This document shows, piece by piece, positions 20,204 to 31,633 of a DNA stretch of 64,000 nucleotides. The translations under genes were made by a program, and so were the position numbers. The notes beneath the pieces are model-generated. The model ran no database searches. It had not been told where the DNA came from and saw only the letters and a list, made by a program, of their open reading frames with translations. Source of the stretch: Patescibacteria group bacterium (GTDB lineage Bacteria; Patescibacteriota; Gracilibacteria; Absconditabacterales; Absconditicoccaceae); NCBI GenBank assembly GCA_022705745.1, contig JAKJDW010000001.1, positions 126,298 through 190,297 on the forward strand, written 5' to 3'. Position 1 is the stretch's first letter. Each line of letters starts with the position of its first letter.

Positions 20204-21613
20204 ATGGCTAATTTCAATTTTTCAAAAATCATCGCATGAGTATGACCCGTTTTAGCAAAGGAAACAGTTCTATCAAAAGTTATCAACATGGTAGATGTTT
20301 TTAGACTTAGTTTGTCTGGTGGGTTTGACGATAATAACAAAAAATATATTGAAACAATTATGAAGTTGGACAATAGTAAAACTATTATGATGGAAACTAA
20401 GTGATGCGACATAAGAGTAAAAAATTTAGTGGATATAAAACTAAAAAAATGAGCTACTATAAATATAGACTATTCAGAATATGCACAAGAGTGAGATAAA
20501 CAAGTTTTTATAGATTATCAGAAATTATGAGAATTGTGAGTTGGTGCAAAAATTAGATTTGAACAAAGCGATATTTTAGTAGAAGTTAGTGAAATTGTAG
20601 CTGACGATAACATAAATTGTAAAGTGTTGGAATGATGAACACTTTTACAATTTGATAGAGTTAGATTTTTGAATAATCCAATAGATTTTGGTGTTTTGAC
20701 AGAAAGAGATAAAAAAGATATTTTACGATGATTGGAATATGGGATACATATGATTGCTTTATCTGGTGTCAAAAGCCCAGATGATATCTTAGAATTAAAA
20801 TCATTTTTAAGTGAACAAAATAAATGAAATATGAAAATTGTAGCAAAAATAGAAACCTTGGAATGATTGAAAAATTTAGATGCAATTAATGCTATTTCAG
20901 ACAGTATTATCTTTGTTTTTGACAAGATAACAGAAGAAATGAAAGCATTAAAATTAACAAAGGAGGGCTTGATAAAAAAAATACAAAGTACTGGTAAGCC
21001 TGTTGCTGTTAGTTTTATTTCTAGCGTATGAAACAAGGACTACCCGTTTAGAACAAAGGAGTGAATCAAAGAATTCTGTGATTTATCCATAGATTCTTTC
21101 GTTTTAGAACATATTATAGAAGAGGAAGAAACTCTACCAATTATTACTGAAACTTATGAGTTATTGGAAAAATGTGAATCAGAAGTAAAAGATGTAGAAG
21201 CTAAAAGATTTGATAATGATGAGGATTTTGCTGTTAGAGATTATATCATCTATAGTGCTTACAGAATAACTAGAGAGTTGGATATAAAAGCTATAGTTTG
21301 TTTTACTGATAACGGATATTCTTCTGCGAGACTTTCATCTTTGGCTCCAAAGGTGCCTGTAATTACTTTTACTAAGTCTGATGAAACCTATAGATTTTTG
21401 AATATGATACGAGGAGTTAGGTGATATAAAATTTCAGAATCTTTTAATTACGAAAATCTAAAAAGAATAGGTAAAGAAATGATTAGAATAATTTTCAAGT
21501 GAAATATTTCTTTGGATGATAAGATTGTGATTGTTCAGTCAAATGAATACCAAAAAGATGAAAGAAGCGATATGATTAACGGAGTAGAATTATATAAATT
21601 CAAAAATATCTAA
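20204..21613 (+). CDS. Pyruvate-kinase-like protein with altered active site
   Basis: 469 residues, the normal pyruvate kinase length, and alignable by eye along the whole chain. The N-terminal KIIAGVGP replaces KIVCTIGP, METKGCDIR replaces LDTKGPEIR, and KIETLEGL (near 225) keeps the catalytic KIE triad region. The C-terminal domain retains FTDNGYSSARL for TQGGKSAR. Key positions are changed: RLNFSHG is RLSLSGG, MVARGDLG is IFVFDKIT, and TATQMLDSM is VSFISSV. It may be catalytically dead, regulatory or neofunctionalised; this is my inference from remembered family motifs. It follows the KH-ATPase gene after a repeat spacer. Confidence 0.75.
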
Positions 21614-21737
21614 TTTTTTGTCCTTATTTTTTTGTATTTGTGTTCTAATCTATTTATAATATCATTAGTTGTAAACAAGAGTTTTAATATCTAATGAAGT
21701 TTTTTTAATAATAAGATTTAGCGAGGAAATTTTCGAT

Positions 21738-21765
21738 TTGACATTTGTTTGTTATTGTTTATAAT
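21738..21765 (+). promoter_or_regulatory. Consensus promoter of the 1629-residue protein gene
   Basis: TTGACA (21738-21743), 16 bp, TATAAT (21760-21765), about 84 bp before the start codon. A perfect match to both boxes. Confidence 0.9.
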
Positions 21766-21848
21766 ATGCTTGTATCGTTGTAATAATTTGCAAATTTTAT
21801 ATTTTGGTATATACTTATTTTAGTATTTTATGTACTGTAAATAAGACA

Positions 21849-24800
21849 ATGGGAAATACAAGACAAAAACTAAACAATATGAATTCAATAAACAAGGTAG
21901 ATTCCAATCTTCAAGAAGGATTGCAAAACTTGTTCGAATTGCAAAAGTGATTAAAATCGCAAGATTTTCAAAACCTTTTAGAAACTTTTGGTGATTTAAA
22001 TACAGACTCTATAAACTTGATTTCTAAAATTCTTTCAGAAAACAAGATCAAAGTTTTAGATTTAACGAGTCTAAGCATAGATGTAAATAATATATTAGAA
22101 TATGATGAAAGGGATGAGTTAAATGATAATCTACAAAATATTATCGGACACATATTCATAAAAAAGTTATACGATATAGTTGCTCCTGATAATGAACTTT
22201 TGAATCTTTTCATACTAACTTTTGGTGAATTTGAGAAGATAAAAAATAAAAAAACATCATTTAAGTCTATAAAAATTAATATAAAAGATTTTTTAGAAAA
22301 ATATCCAAATTTGTTAGATGAAATAAAAATTTCAAATCAAGAAGTTTTTGATGGTTTAAAGAGGAATAGATACAATGTAAATGAAAGAAATAGTTTTTGA
22401 GATCAAGACCTTTCTAATCAGCACATTATTGCTACTCTATTATCTTGGCAAAACAAAGAAACTATTCGTAAGTTGGATGGACATCAAAACAATGTTTACT
22501 CTCAAATACAAGAAGTAGGAAAACCAGTTGACGGTGAATTTCCATTGTGTGAATCTAATGACGAAATATTGAGATTAAAGGAGGAGATATATGATATTGA
22601 GGAAGATTGAACAACAGATAGGCAAAATGAAATTAATAAAATTAATAAATCAATCCGAAAAGAATACTTAAAGAAGATGGGAGGGAGTAAGGAAAATAAT
22701 GATGTGGTAGAAGTTTTGGAGAAATTAGTAGAAAATAATTTTAACTTTTGAGAGCTAGACTGAAAAGAACAAACTATATTTGCAAATAAGTTTATTGAAA
22801 AAACACTTTGAAGTAACAATGAGTTTTTATCGAGTTTGAATGTTGATAATGAAGCTTACAAAGATTTTTTAAGAGAACTTTTTGACTTTGAAAAACTAGA
22901 GCATGAATTAAAAATTACTCTTGCAGATGGTAACGAAATAATCTTAGATATTAAAAAATGATTTCATTCATGAGAACATAATCAATTTTTGGATGTAGAA
23001 AACTTTAAAGAAACAAAAAACTTTCCGATATTTTTTGATATAAATTTAGAAAAAAATCCTCCAGAGATAATAGAATTGTTGGAACATAAAGAAAATGGAC
23101 TTTTGAGTTGTGCTCAAAATCATGATGGAGTATTTAGCTCTTATTTCACAAAAAATTGAGAGATTTGTTTAGGTAACAACTATAAAATAAAATTGGAATG
23201 AGTAGATCTAACTGTAGATGAACTTGATTCTATGTTTAATAAAGATAAAGATGATTTAGAAATTTTATTGAAAAAGTTTTGACTTTGGGAAAAAACTAAA
23301 ACACATTTTTATGAAATAACAAAAAATAAAGAACTATTAAAAAGCTTTGCTGACAATCCTCATAGTGGTTCCATTTTTGAAGAAATGTTAAAAAAATTAG
23401 ATTTGGAGATAGAGTCAAAAAATCTAAAATTTGATTTGAATAATATTAATAAAATAAGTCACTTATATATTTTTTGAAAAAGTGATTTAGAGTCAGAAGT
23501 TGAAGGAGAACAGCAATCTACTTGAGTGATGGATAAAGAAAGTTTGTCAGGATTGTTAGGGTTAAACGAAATGCGTTGAACAGATACTGGTGAAAGTCTT
23601 GCTAGAGAGACTTTTGAAGATTTAGAAAACTACGCTTATGAAGAGGACCCTTATTATAATTTTGATGAAATAAAAAATAAATATAATTCATTGGATCAAG
23701 ATTGAAAAAATAAATTTGAAGAAATTTTGGAACAGCTTTCTGATGAATCTGATGATGAGCCTACAAAAAACTTAACAAAAGAATTGTTAGATTATTTACA
23801 CTGAACAGAAGATGACAATGAAAATAAGGAAGATGAGGAGACACCAAGAGAACATATAGAAGAAACAGAAGAAGAAAAGTTTATGAAAGAACGAGAGTCT
23901 TTAGCTTGATACGACTTTTATTGAGAAGAAGACAAAGGATTCCGTGTTGGTACTAGACTATTTATTAATACTGGAGGATCGAAATTACCACCAATGGATA
24001 AAAATGACTCCTTTTTTGAGTTTGAAATAGTGAGCATTTGATCAAGTACTTTTAATGTAAAAGTTGTATGAAATGAAATACAATCTGATTCAGTAGGACA
24101 GATTTTTACATTACCAAAAACGGCAGAACATTTAAGTAAAATAAAAAGTTCTGGAGAGGTTTTTAAAGTAGCTAAAATTGATGGAAATGATTGGGATACT
24201 TCGATCAAAAATATAATAAAATCTAATTTTTTCAAAAATCTTAATGTTTTTGGAGACAAAGAATGACAGGTAAAATTAAAAAATTGAAAACTTGTTAATA
24301 ATAAATGAGAAGAAATACATTCTTTTGGTAGGTCGAATGCTATATGGGATTGAAATAAAAAAGGTAGACCATGACAAGCACGGGAACATACAACATATGA
24401 AATTAAAAATGTAAATAAATCTAAATGAACGGTTAAAGTTGCTTGTAATTTTGAATGACAAGATGAAAATGATTTGTCTAAATTTCTAAATTATAAATAT
24501 GAAAATGAATTATCATTTGAAAAATTTATATTATTGATGGAATCAAAAGGACTTCGTGCTTATACAAAACAAGAATATGAAGATAGGGTAGTAGAGTATA
24601 ATATAGATTGTAAAAAACATGAAAAAGTTGGTTATCCTCAAAAGGGTCTGCTTAAGTTTTACTCCTTGGCTGCCATAGGAGGAGCTTTAAAAAATGGTTT
24701 TAAAACTATACAAGATTGAATTAAAAAAGTACGCGAAGACCAAACAGAAGATTTTGAAAATTTTTTATATTCACAATGATGACTTAATTTATATAGTAAA

Positions 24801-26738
24801 CTGTGATCTCTTACCTCTATCTTTGGGATATTTCCAACAATGTCAGAGGCATTTGATCGTGTACAGTTAGAATTTTATAATGAAAGAGAAAATAAAACTT
24901 GGAAAAAAATTGAGATTTGGTACAAAATGTATGAATCAGATCCCCATTTTTCTAGTTTACGAAACAGTCAATTGAAAGACTTACTTACAACTCCATGATA
25001 TGTTGGATGAGATAGAAATAGGCACAAGGTGGCGGCGGCATTTTTGATACTAATGAAAAAAGACTGACCTTATGGTAGGGGCTGACTTTTGCAATATCTG
25101 TGAAAATGATTTTGGGTAGAAAAATTTTTATGAAAAGAACACCGCATTAGATTCAAAAATATGCAAGAGGAGAGAAAAAGACAATTGGAGGAATACAGCG
25201 GTATGGAAAGTGTACATTGGAGAAAGAAAAAACAGGCAGAATTAAATAGATTAGAATTTGATTATATAGTATGAATAATAGATGGTAGACAACCATTTTT
25301 ATCGTTGAGTGATGAGTATTTATGGGCTGGAATTTGGTCTAGGAAGTTTGCTAACACATTAAGTGAGCATTCTAATGCATATTTTACGAGCCTCAAAAAA
25401 AGGTCTGACGAAATTTGAGAAATTGGATTTAGACAAGCAGAACAAGAATATTTTAGAATGATTACAAGGGGTAGAATAAGTAAAGCACTACCATTTTTAA
25501 AAAGGGTTATGGAAGATGCACAAAGTAAAGATGAACAATCAAGAGCAAAAATGTATTTTATATGAGCTATATTAACATGATTAATTAAAAATGGTCAAGA
25601 AGATAATACGATGCACGAATTTTGGGCTATTGCTAGAACCATGTGATTTTTACCATGAATATGGTGTAGAGACACGGATCAGGCAGATAAGCTACTTATA
25701 TTATTAGATGGGATTACATCAAAGCCACCATTTGAGAAAACATTCTCTAGAGAATTAGAATACAAAAAGTCTGATTTCGAATTAGGAACATTCAATCCAA
25801 AACAAAGCAGTATGAATTTTCTTGCAAAAGATTTACCAAATTATTGGAAAAAATATTGAAACAAAATATTGGATATATTGGAGTTTAGAGATATGACATC
25901 AGAAAATAGTATAATAAATTTAGCAACAAAATGAGGAGCAGACTCTTATGTTTACAAAGATATAATAAATTTAAGTAGGGAGGGGACAAAAGAGGACATA
26001 AGTCAAAAAGTTTCTTATACTTATTGATATTACACAAACTCTCCATGGACAGCTAATAAGTGAGTTGTAGAAAAGTTGGTACCCAGAAACGGAGATTACA
26101 AATGAAAAGAAAATATTGAAATAGAAGCCGCAGAAGAGTTTTGGAAATCTGTTTGAAGGAGTTTGGAAACATGAAAACAAAGTAATAGATGAATAGTTGA
26201 TTTTTATTTATGAAAATTTTGGAATCGATTTGATATTGATGCACGAGATCAGTGAAATGTGAATTTTTTGATGAGATGACTTTCTTTGGTTAAAAAGCTT
26301 AAATTAGAAGGGAAACATAAAGAGGCTAAATATAATTTATGGTATCTAATAAAATGAAATTTACATCAAAAACTTTGAACATTCCCTAGTGAATTTGGGG
26401 TAGTAATAGATAAGTTTTATGATTTCTTTTACAACAATGTGGAGTTAATAGATGGTAAAATGGCAAGAAATACTTTCGGAGCAGAGGCGGAGATCGGATT
26501 TAATAATCCATATTGAATGCTTAATTGGAATGAATTTTATAATTATGTTATGGCTATGGAGTGAATTAGTGGAGGTTGAAAAGCAAGAAGTGATTATCAA
26601 AGGAAACATAAAAGAAATGAAGACAACTATATAAATTGGAACATAAGCGGAATAAGCAAATATTTGAGACAAAAAAATATTTCTGGTCAACCTAGTGTAC
26701 CTAAATCTAATGAGGAGGTCGAGTATAAAAAAGCTTAA
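21849..26738 (+). CDS. Giant uncharacterised protein (1629 residues)
   Basis: One uninterrupted frame of 1630 codons under UGA=Gly; with the standard code it breaks into dozens of pieces. I do not recognise a family. The first ~600 residues are helical and acidic. A highly acidic linker (about 640-690, EDDNENKEDEETPREHIEETEEE) leads to a beta-rich segment that may contain two small SH3-like barrels (about 695-790 and 800-870; FRVGTRLFI...FEIVSI and AREHTTYEIKNV...VKVACNF). The rest is helical and Trp/Lys-rich, with a single hydrophobic stretch near 925-935 too short to be a confident membrane anchor. No signal peptide. It is monocistronic, with its own promoter and terminator. It resembles the proteins at 37305 and 41828 in size and composition but not visibly in sequence. 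Confidence 0.8.
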
Positions 26739-26833
26739 CAGGCACTTTAAAGCAATTCTCCACTCTGTTCTTTGTACCATTTCACTATTTTAACACAAAC
26801 AAAGGTCCTTTATGAACAAAAAAAATACTATAC

Positions 26834-26866
26834 AAAAAAATCCCGAAAAACTTTCGGAATTTTTTA
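26834..26866. terminator. Bidirectional terminator
   Basis: AATCCCGAAA / TTTCGGAATT hairpin with A and T runs on the two sides, between the convergent genes ending at 26738 and 26884. Confidence 0.85.
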
Positions 26867-26883
26867 TTTGTTAGTTTAAATGG

Positions 26884-27435
26884 CTATAAATCAAAACTCA
26901 TATCATAGAGTGTGTATGTGATTCTTCATTTATAATCACCAGCTGGTGCATCGTTTGGAATAAATGCACGAATAGATGGTTTATTTCAATATTTATTAAT
27001 ATGATAGTTTAATGGTGTATTATCTATTTTATAAAAATAGAGTTGTGGCTGAGTGATATCTGTCCAAGAACTTAGATTGGAATATAGTAATGTTTGATTT
27101 TCCACTCATGCTAGAAATTCTATTGAGTTTCACAACAATTGTATTCAAGTAATAACAAAGTTGTCTGGCCCATAAAGTCCATCGCATTGAATGGTAGTAT
27201 AATATCCTATATCGGATCCTCTTAAATCCTCTACCCAAAAATAATCATCAAAAGTTTTTTCTACTTGATTTCATGGGAGCACACTTCCTAAGTTTAGGTT
27301 GGCAGGAGTTCAGATCACTAGACCATACTTTAAAATAGTTAGCTGAACTTCTGCTACTTTTTGAGTTTGAGCCAAGGCAAAAGGGAAAAGAATGAACAAA
27401 GACAGGGATACAAATAAAAAAACTTTTTTCATCAT
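26884..27435 (-). CDS. Secreted WxL-like surface protein
   Basis: 183 residues. A classical signal peptide (MMKKVFLFVSLSLFILFPFALAQ) would be cleaved after ALA. The mature part matches the layout of WxL cell-wall-binding domains: LNLGSVLPG near 50, then WVEDLRG near 66, and near the end a FIPNDAPAGDYKGRITYTL segment. In Gram-positive bacteria, WxL proteins bind peptidoglycan and are paired with DUF916/WxL-interacting proteins; a candidate partner lies divergently at 28674. The assignment is by motif recall and moderately firm. Confidence 0.6.
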
Positions 27436-27526
27436 CACAAAAAACTTTCTAAAATTAAAAAAACAAACAATGTAATGATAGTTAATAATGATTGTTGACC
27501 AAAAATCAAATCTTTTGTGATATTAT

Positions 27527-27546
27527 GCTATATTATGTGGCCTAGG
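27527..27546. repeat. Inverted repeat copy 1 (ATATTATGTGGCCTAGG)
   Basis: A 20-bp site matching the reverse complement of 28316-28335 at 19 of 20 positions. The two copies flank the WxL-like gene 27600-28286. Confidence 0.75.
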
Positions 27547-27599
27547 ATAAATTAATCTAAATTATTAGATTGTTATTAACCTAGACTTTTGTTTGTTTT

Positions 27600-28286
27600 T
27601 TATGAATCATATAATTTGAATACTATTGCATTCCCACTATAAGTTCCTGCTGGTGTGTTTGCAGGAATTGTAAGTTCTAATTGAGTTTCGTTTCAAAACC
27701 AACACAAGTCAGTGTTGTCTTGTACTTTAAATAGAGTTCTTTCACTACTAATCGGTACATAAGCTGTTGTTATTTGACCGGTTACAGTAGAGGACACCGT
27801 ACACATGGTACCACTATTATTTAAGGGAGAAAATCCTGATCATAGTTGACACGGTGTCTCTCCTTGAGTATGATGACCACCTGTACCTCCATCTGTACAT
27901 GGATATATATATCCAGTACCAGGGTTATTAAATGGACTAAATCCTGAGTAATATGATTGTTTCATTTTTATTCATGTATGAGGAATAACAACAACACCAC
28001 TACTATTCTTTAGTCCGAATGCAGATGTAACCTTTAGAGATGCTTCTGATGTTCTTAATGTACACATATAGGCAGCTGGGGAAGATTCAGCTTTAACCTC
28101 ATCAAAACTCCTTATAGCAGTCACTGTACTATAATTAAAGTACTCACATGCACTACCACCACCACCGAGAATATTTAGAGTGACTGGTACAGGAGTATTA
28201 TTCGACTCTTGAGCATTTGCAAATGCTATAAAACCAAGTGCAAAAAGAGCCACTATAAGGGCTCATAATTTGTATATTTTTTTCAT
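27600..28286 (-). CDS. Secreted beta-rich surface protein related to LRR-protein C-termini
   Basis: 228 residues with a signal peptide (basic start, hydrophobic core, ANAQ cleavage site near 26). The mature part begins VTLNILGGGG and ends with WFGNETQLELTIPANTPAG, nearly the same as the end of the LRR protein at 30123 (CWYGNETQLKIIVPPNTPAG). The same module is therefore used alone and as a C-terminal domain. It contains a Gly/Thr/His-rich insert (about 120-150). Five or more Cys suggest disulphides. Likely a wall- or surface-associated protein; function not known. The inverted-repeat sites at 27527 and 28316 flank it, and the latter lies in its leader. Confidence 0.7.
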
Positions 28287-28315
28287 TTTTTTATTTGTAA
28301 CAATATAAAATATGC

Positions 28316-28335
28316 CCTAGGCCACATAATATAAC
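28316..28335. repeat. Inverted repeat copy 2 (CCTAGGCCACATAATAT)
   Basis: Partner of 27527-27546, lying in the leader of the gene at 27600 downstream of its predicted promoter. Could be an operator or the end of a small mobile unit. Confidence 0.7.
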
Positions 28336-28386
28336 ATAGAATATTTGACTATTAAAGACCATCTTCATTTTATCTTCACTAATACA

Positions 28387-28435
28387 ATTATAAGCGATTT
28401 TTTTTATTTTGCAAATTTTGAGGGACTTTTTTTAT
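28387..28435 (-). promoter_or_regulatory. Promoter of the secreted-protein gene 27600-28286
   Basis: TTGCAA (28409-28414), 16 bp, TATAAT (28387-28392) on the minus strand, with the upstream AAAAAAAGTCCCTCAAAAT element. It leaves a ~95-nt leader containing the CCTAGG inverted-repeat site. Confidence 0.85.
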
Positions 28436-28673
28436 AAAAAAAACAAAAAATAGTATATATTTACATATTCTTTGATAAACTCGCTTACTTACTAGAATCT
28501 CCTATTGTACCAAAAGATAGAAAAACAAAAAATGTAAATATAATTTTTTGTTTCAAAGTTAAATTGGTTGTTTTTTTGTGTTATTTAATTGATATTTTGT
28601 ATCAAAAGAATATCAACTATTCTAGTTGCTCTGATATTATCAAAAAATAATTTTATCGTTTTTAAAAAAAGAA

Positions 28674-29750
28674 ATGTCTATAAAAAAACCTTTGATCGGT
28701 CTTGTAATTTTTGGCTTGTTATTCACAGGATTTTCTCTATCCGAAGCTATATTTACATGATGAGGGATAGAGGTTATTTCGGAATCTGACGAAGAAACTG
28801 TACTAACTACCAATGTAAACATAGCTTCAGCTTCAGCGAGTTTATGATGAATAGATGTGAGGTTTTGTAATAATTGATTAGAAAAATTAACAAGAAAAAT
28901 AAGCTATGTTTTGTGACAAACAGAAAAATGAGAAATTTGTGTGATAGTAAAAAACAATTGACCAAAAGATGTAAAAGTAAATCTCTCATTTCTGCCTACA
29001 AGTTTGATCGAAGGTGATTGATCGCTATCATGTGATCATAATATGGAAAATGTTTTTGGTTCTTTTATGGATAACTCAAAGGTTCAAGTTCAAGTGCCAG
29101 CTTGAGACTATATTGTACAAAATTTTAGTATACAATTCCCTTTATGAATAAAAGGAAAGCAAATATGATGTCTGTTTTATGATGTAGAAAAAGAGGATGC
29201 ATCAGCGGGGGGGATAGGCATTATTGTATGAAAAGCTATGTTTTTGGATTATTTTGTGTTGGAGCCTGGAGAAATGTTAAATGAAGAAACACTAAATGAA
29301 GAAATTATAAATGATTTGGAATTACAAATCATCAACAAAGAAATAATAGATCGTGAACTGATAGTAACTGTTGCAGTTCGTAACCTAGGAAATATTGATC
29401 TAAAAACAGAAATATCTGGAGCCCTGACAAATATCCTTGGAATCAAAAGGGATTTTTCCCTAGCAGGAGAAATAGCAAGAGCAAATGGTTCTTTTGTGTT
29501 TTCCTTAAATTTTGGACAATTACCGAGCTACAAGGGGTTGTTTAGTATTGATATCTCAGCAAAACATACTCCGTATTTTGATGTAAGTAGTTTGGAGATA
29601 GATCCGTCTATATTAGAAGAAAAAGAGACTTCCGTTTCCTCTTTTTACTTTGGAACTCCACGAATTATTTTGGGTATGATACTGGTGATTATTATATTAC
29701 TTATATTAGCAAGTAAAAAAGACGAAAACAAACCTCTCAAAATAAAATAG
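28674..29750 (+). CDS. Type I membrane protein with two Ig-like domains, DUF916/WxLIP-like
   Basis: 358 residues: signal peptide (1-25), two extracellular beta-rich domains (about 30-190 and 195-310), a C-terminal transmembrane helix (about 325-345, IILGMILVIIILLILA) and a short Lys-rich cytoplasmic tail. This is the architecture of DUF916/WxL-interacting proteins: GGIDVRF..., a VKNNGPKDVKVNL segment, then VRNLGNIDLK. It is divergent from the two secreted WxL-like proteins, which supports a surface pair. Assignment is by architecture and a few motifs. Confidence 0.65.
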
Positions 29751-29789
29751 TTAAAAAATTATTTCTGTTTAGCTTTTGTGTTACTTTTT

Positions 29790-29990
29790 TAAACAAAATA
29801 AGGGGCTGATCTCTGCTAGAGAACTAGGAAAGCCCTATTTTTTGACTGAAAGAAATCCCCGACAAAGGAGCCCTGCTGGAATACGGAAGAAGCATCGGGA
29901 TAGGGGGTTTGGGATGATTTTAGGAATCGGAGAGGGAGACCAAGAGGGTGATTCAAAAACAAAAAAAGGATTGAAAACTCTCTTTTTACA
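29790..29990 (+). other. GC-rich island with stable hairpins, possible structured RNA
   Basis: A ~190-bp island clearly richer in G+C than its surroundings. Visible pairings: AATAAGGGGCT with AGCCCTATTTT (29796-29853); AAATCCCC (about 29852) with GGGGGTTT (about 29903), enclosing CCCTGCT / AGCATCGGG. A weak 77-codon frame (29776-30009) crosses it but shows no recognisable protein and no UGA. I checked for SRP, RNase P and tmRNA signatures and found none convincing. Confidence 0.35.
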
Positions 29991-30122
29991 AAAATGCTTG
30001 ATTACATAATAAATATATGTATATTAAGTCAAGTAAAAAAAATGCTAAAATATGTTAAATTCGCTAGCCACTTTATTCTAGGTCTTAATTTGGGGTATTT
30101 TTGTTTTAGTTTTTAGTAAAAA

Positions 30123-31580
30123 ATGGATAGAGTTAATCATTTATTTAGATACACAAATAATATACAAAACCATTTCCAAAAACATGGAAAGAAGTACTTA
30201 TTTGGAACACTATGAATCTTTGCTATAATGAAAATGGTGTTACTATTCGTATGATTTTTTGGTACATTGAATTTGGGTAAGAGTTTTGCACAGGGAGGAG
30301 AGGGGGCAGATCCTCCACCAACATCACCAGTAGTACTAGACCAAAAAAATGTTGTATCAATGGGTTGTAGAACTGATGCTACTTCTTGTGATTTATCTAA
30401 TACATGAATTACTAGCATAGAAAACGATACCTTTGTACATCATACACAATTACAGATTTTAGATCTTTCTCAGAATCAACTAGAATACATAAGCTGAGTA
30501 ATTTTCCCTAGTTCGTTGATAGATGTAAATCTTTCTAATAACCAACTAAGAAATATAGACTGAGCAGAGTTTCCTAGTTCTTTGCAGAGATTGAGCCTGT
30601 GGTCTAACCAATTAAAAAGTCTTTACTGAACGCACTTTCCCCATTCATTACAGGAATTAAACCTTGATTCTAACCAACTAGCAAATTTAGATTGAGTGGA
30701 ATTCCCTGGTTCTTTGGGTTTTTTATCTCTTTCTAATAATCAAATAACAAATCTATCTGGAGCAATGTTTCCTAACTCATTGATTACTTTACGCCTCGAT
30801 TTTAATCAAATAACAAATTTATCTGGAATTGTGTTTTCTGATTCTTTAAAGACTTTAAATCTTTCTAATAATGAAATAAGTATTATATGAGAAAATATTA
30901 TGAATTTAACGGAATTATATGATAATGGATGATTAAATATTAACAATAACTATATAGATTATACTCAACTATCACCAGGGCTTTTGGCCTTTATAGATCA
31001 AAAATCAAGTACAGGTCGGAGAGAGACTCAAACTTTTACTCCACTTTCACCTCCTGGATGATGAGAGTCATCTACTACTCTGATGGTCACACTAGTAGTT
31101 GTATGATGAGATTCTGCTTGTTATTTTTCTAGTTATCCCGCAATGGAAGCCACTACCAGTATAGGTGGTATAGAATTGCGGTCTGATCCTGCTAGTTATT
31201 ATTGTGCTATAAATGGAGGGTCTGGGTCATATGTAACTGTTCAATCATCTCCTTTAATTAGCCTAGGACACCAAATCCCTGCTTCCAATGTAAATATGAG
31301 GCAAGTTTTGACTGGTGGATTGAGTTCTAATTATACTGGGGCACTTCCTCCAGGAGCATGAGAAGAGCTTCCCTCAGAAGAACAGAAATGTAGTCTAAGT
31401 ACTCAATTGGGGACTACTTATACAAACATTGCAAGTGGAGCAACCTTATTGAGTACAAATGATCTGAGAGCATGTTGGTATTGAAATGAAACACAATTAA
31501 AAATCATAGTCCCTCCAAATACACCAGCAGGAACTTATAGTGGAGATATAGTGTTTATTATGTATGATGCGCCTCAATAA
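30123..31580 (+). CDS. Leucine-rich-repeat surface protein (LRR paralogue 3)
   Basis: 485 residues; third member of the family at 1731 and 3282, on the opposite strand. It has the same N-terminus (HLFRYT..., KYLFGTLG..., hydrophobic anchor about 27-46), a Pro-rich linker, the SMGCRTDATSCDLSN cap and seven or so LRRs ending in FPSSL/FPNSL. The long beta-rich C-terminal domain includes EATTSIGGIEL, shared with paralogue 2. It ends CWYGNETQLKIIVPPNTPAG, shared with the secreted protein at 27600. Probably anchored at the cell surface. The Gly-rich insert near 305-335 contains several UGA codons. No consensus promoter is obvious upstream. Confidence 0.8.
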
Positions 31581-31633
31581 TTTAATAGAAAAATAAAGTA
31601 ACTAGTATTACTAAACGGTTAAAACAAAATAAC

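Noticed and set aside
18629..26738. Massive pseudogenisation or frameshifted assembly
   Set aside because: All interruptions in these frames are UGA, and reading them as Gly restores motifs exactly; TAA and TAG do not interrupt the frames.
29796..29905. SRP 4.5S RNA, tmRNA or RNase P RNA
   Set aside because: A CGGAAGAAGCA word recalls the SRP loop and GGGGCTGA recalls the tmRNA start, but the partner motifs (GTCAGG side, tRNA-like ends, P4 core) are absent.
29776..30009. 77-residue protein crossing the GC-rich island
   Set aside because: No recognisable motif, no ribosome-binding site, and the strong hairpins better suit an RNA; kept only as a note.
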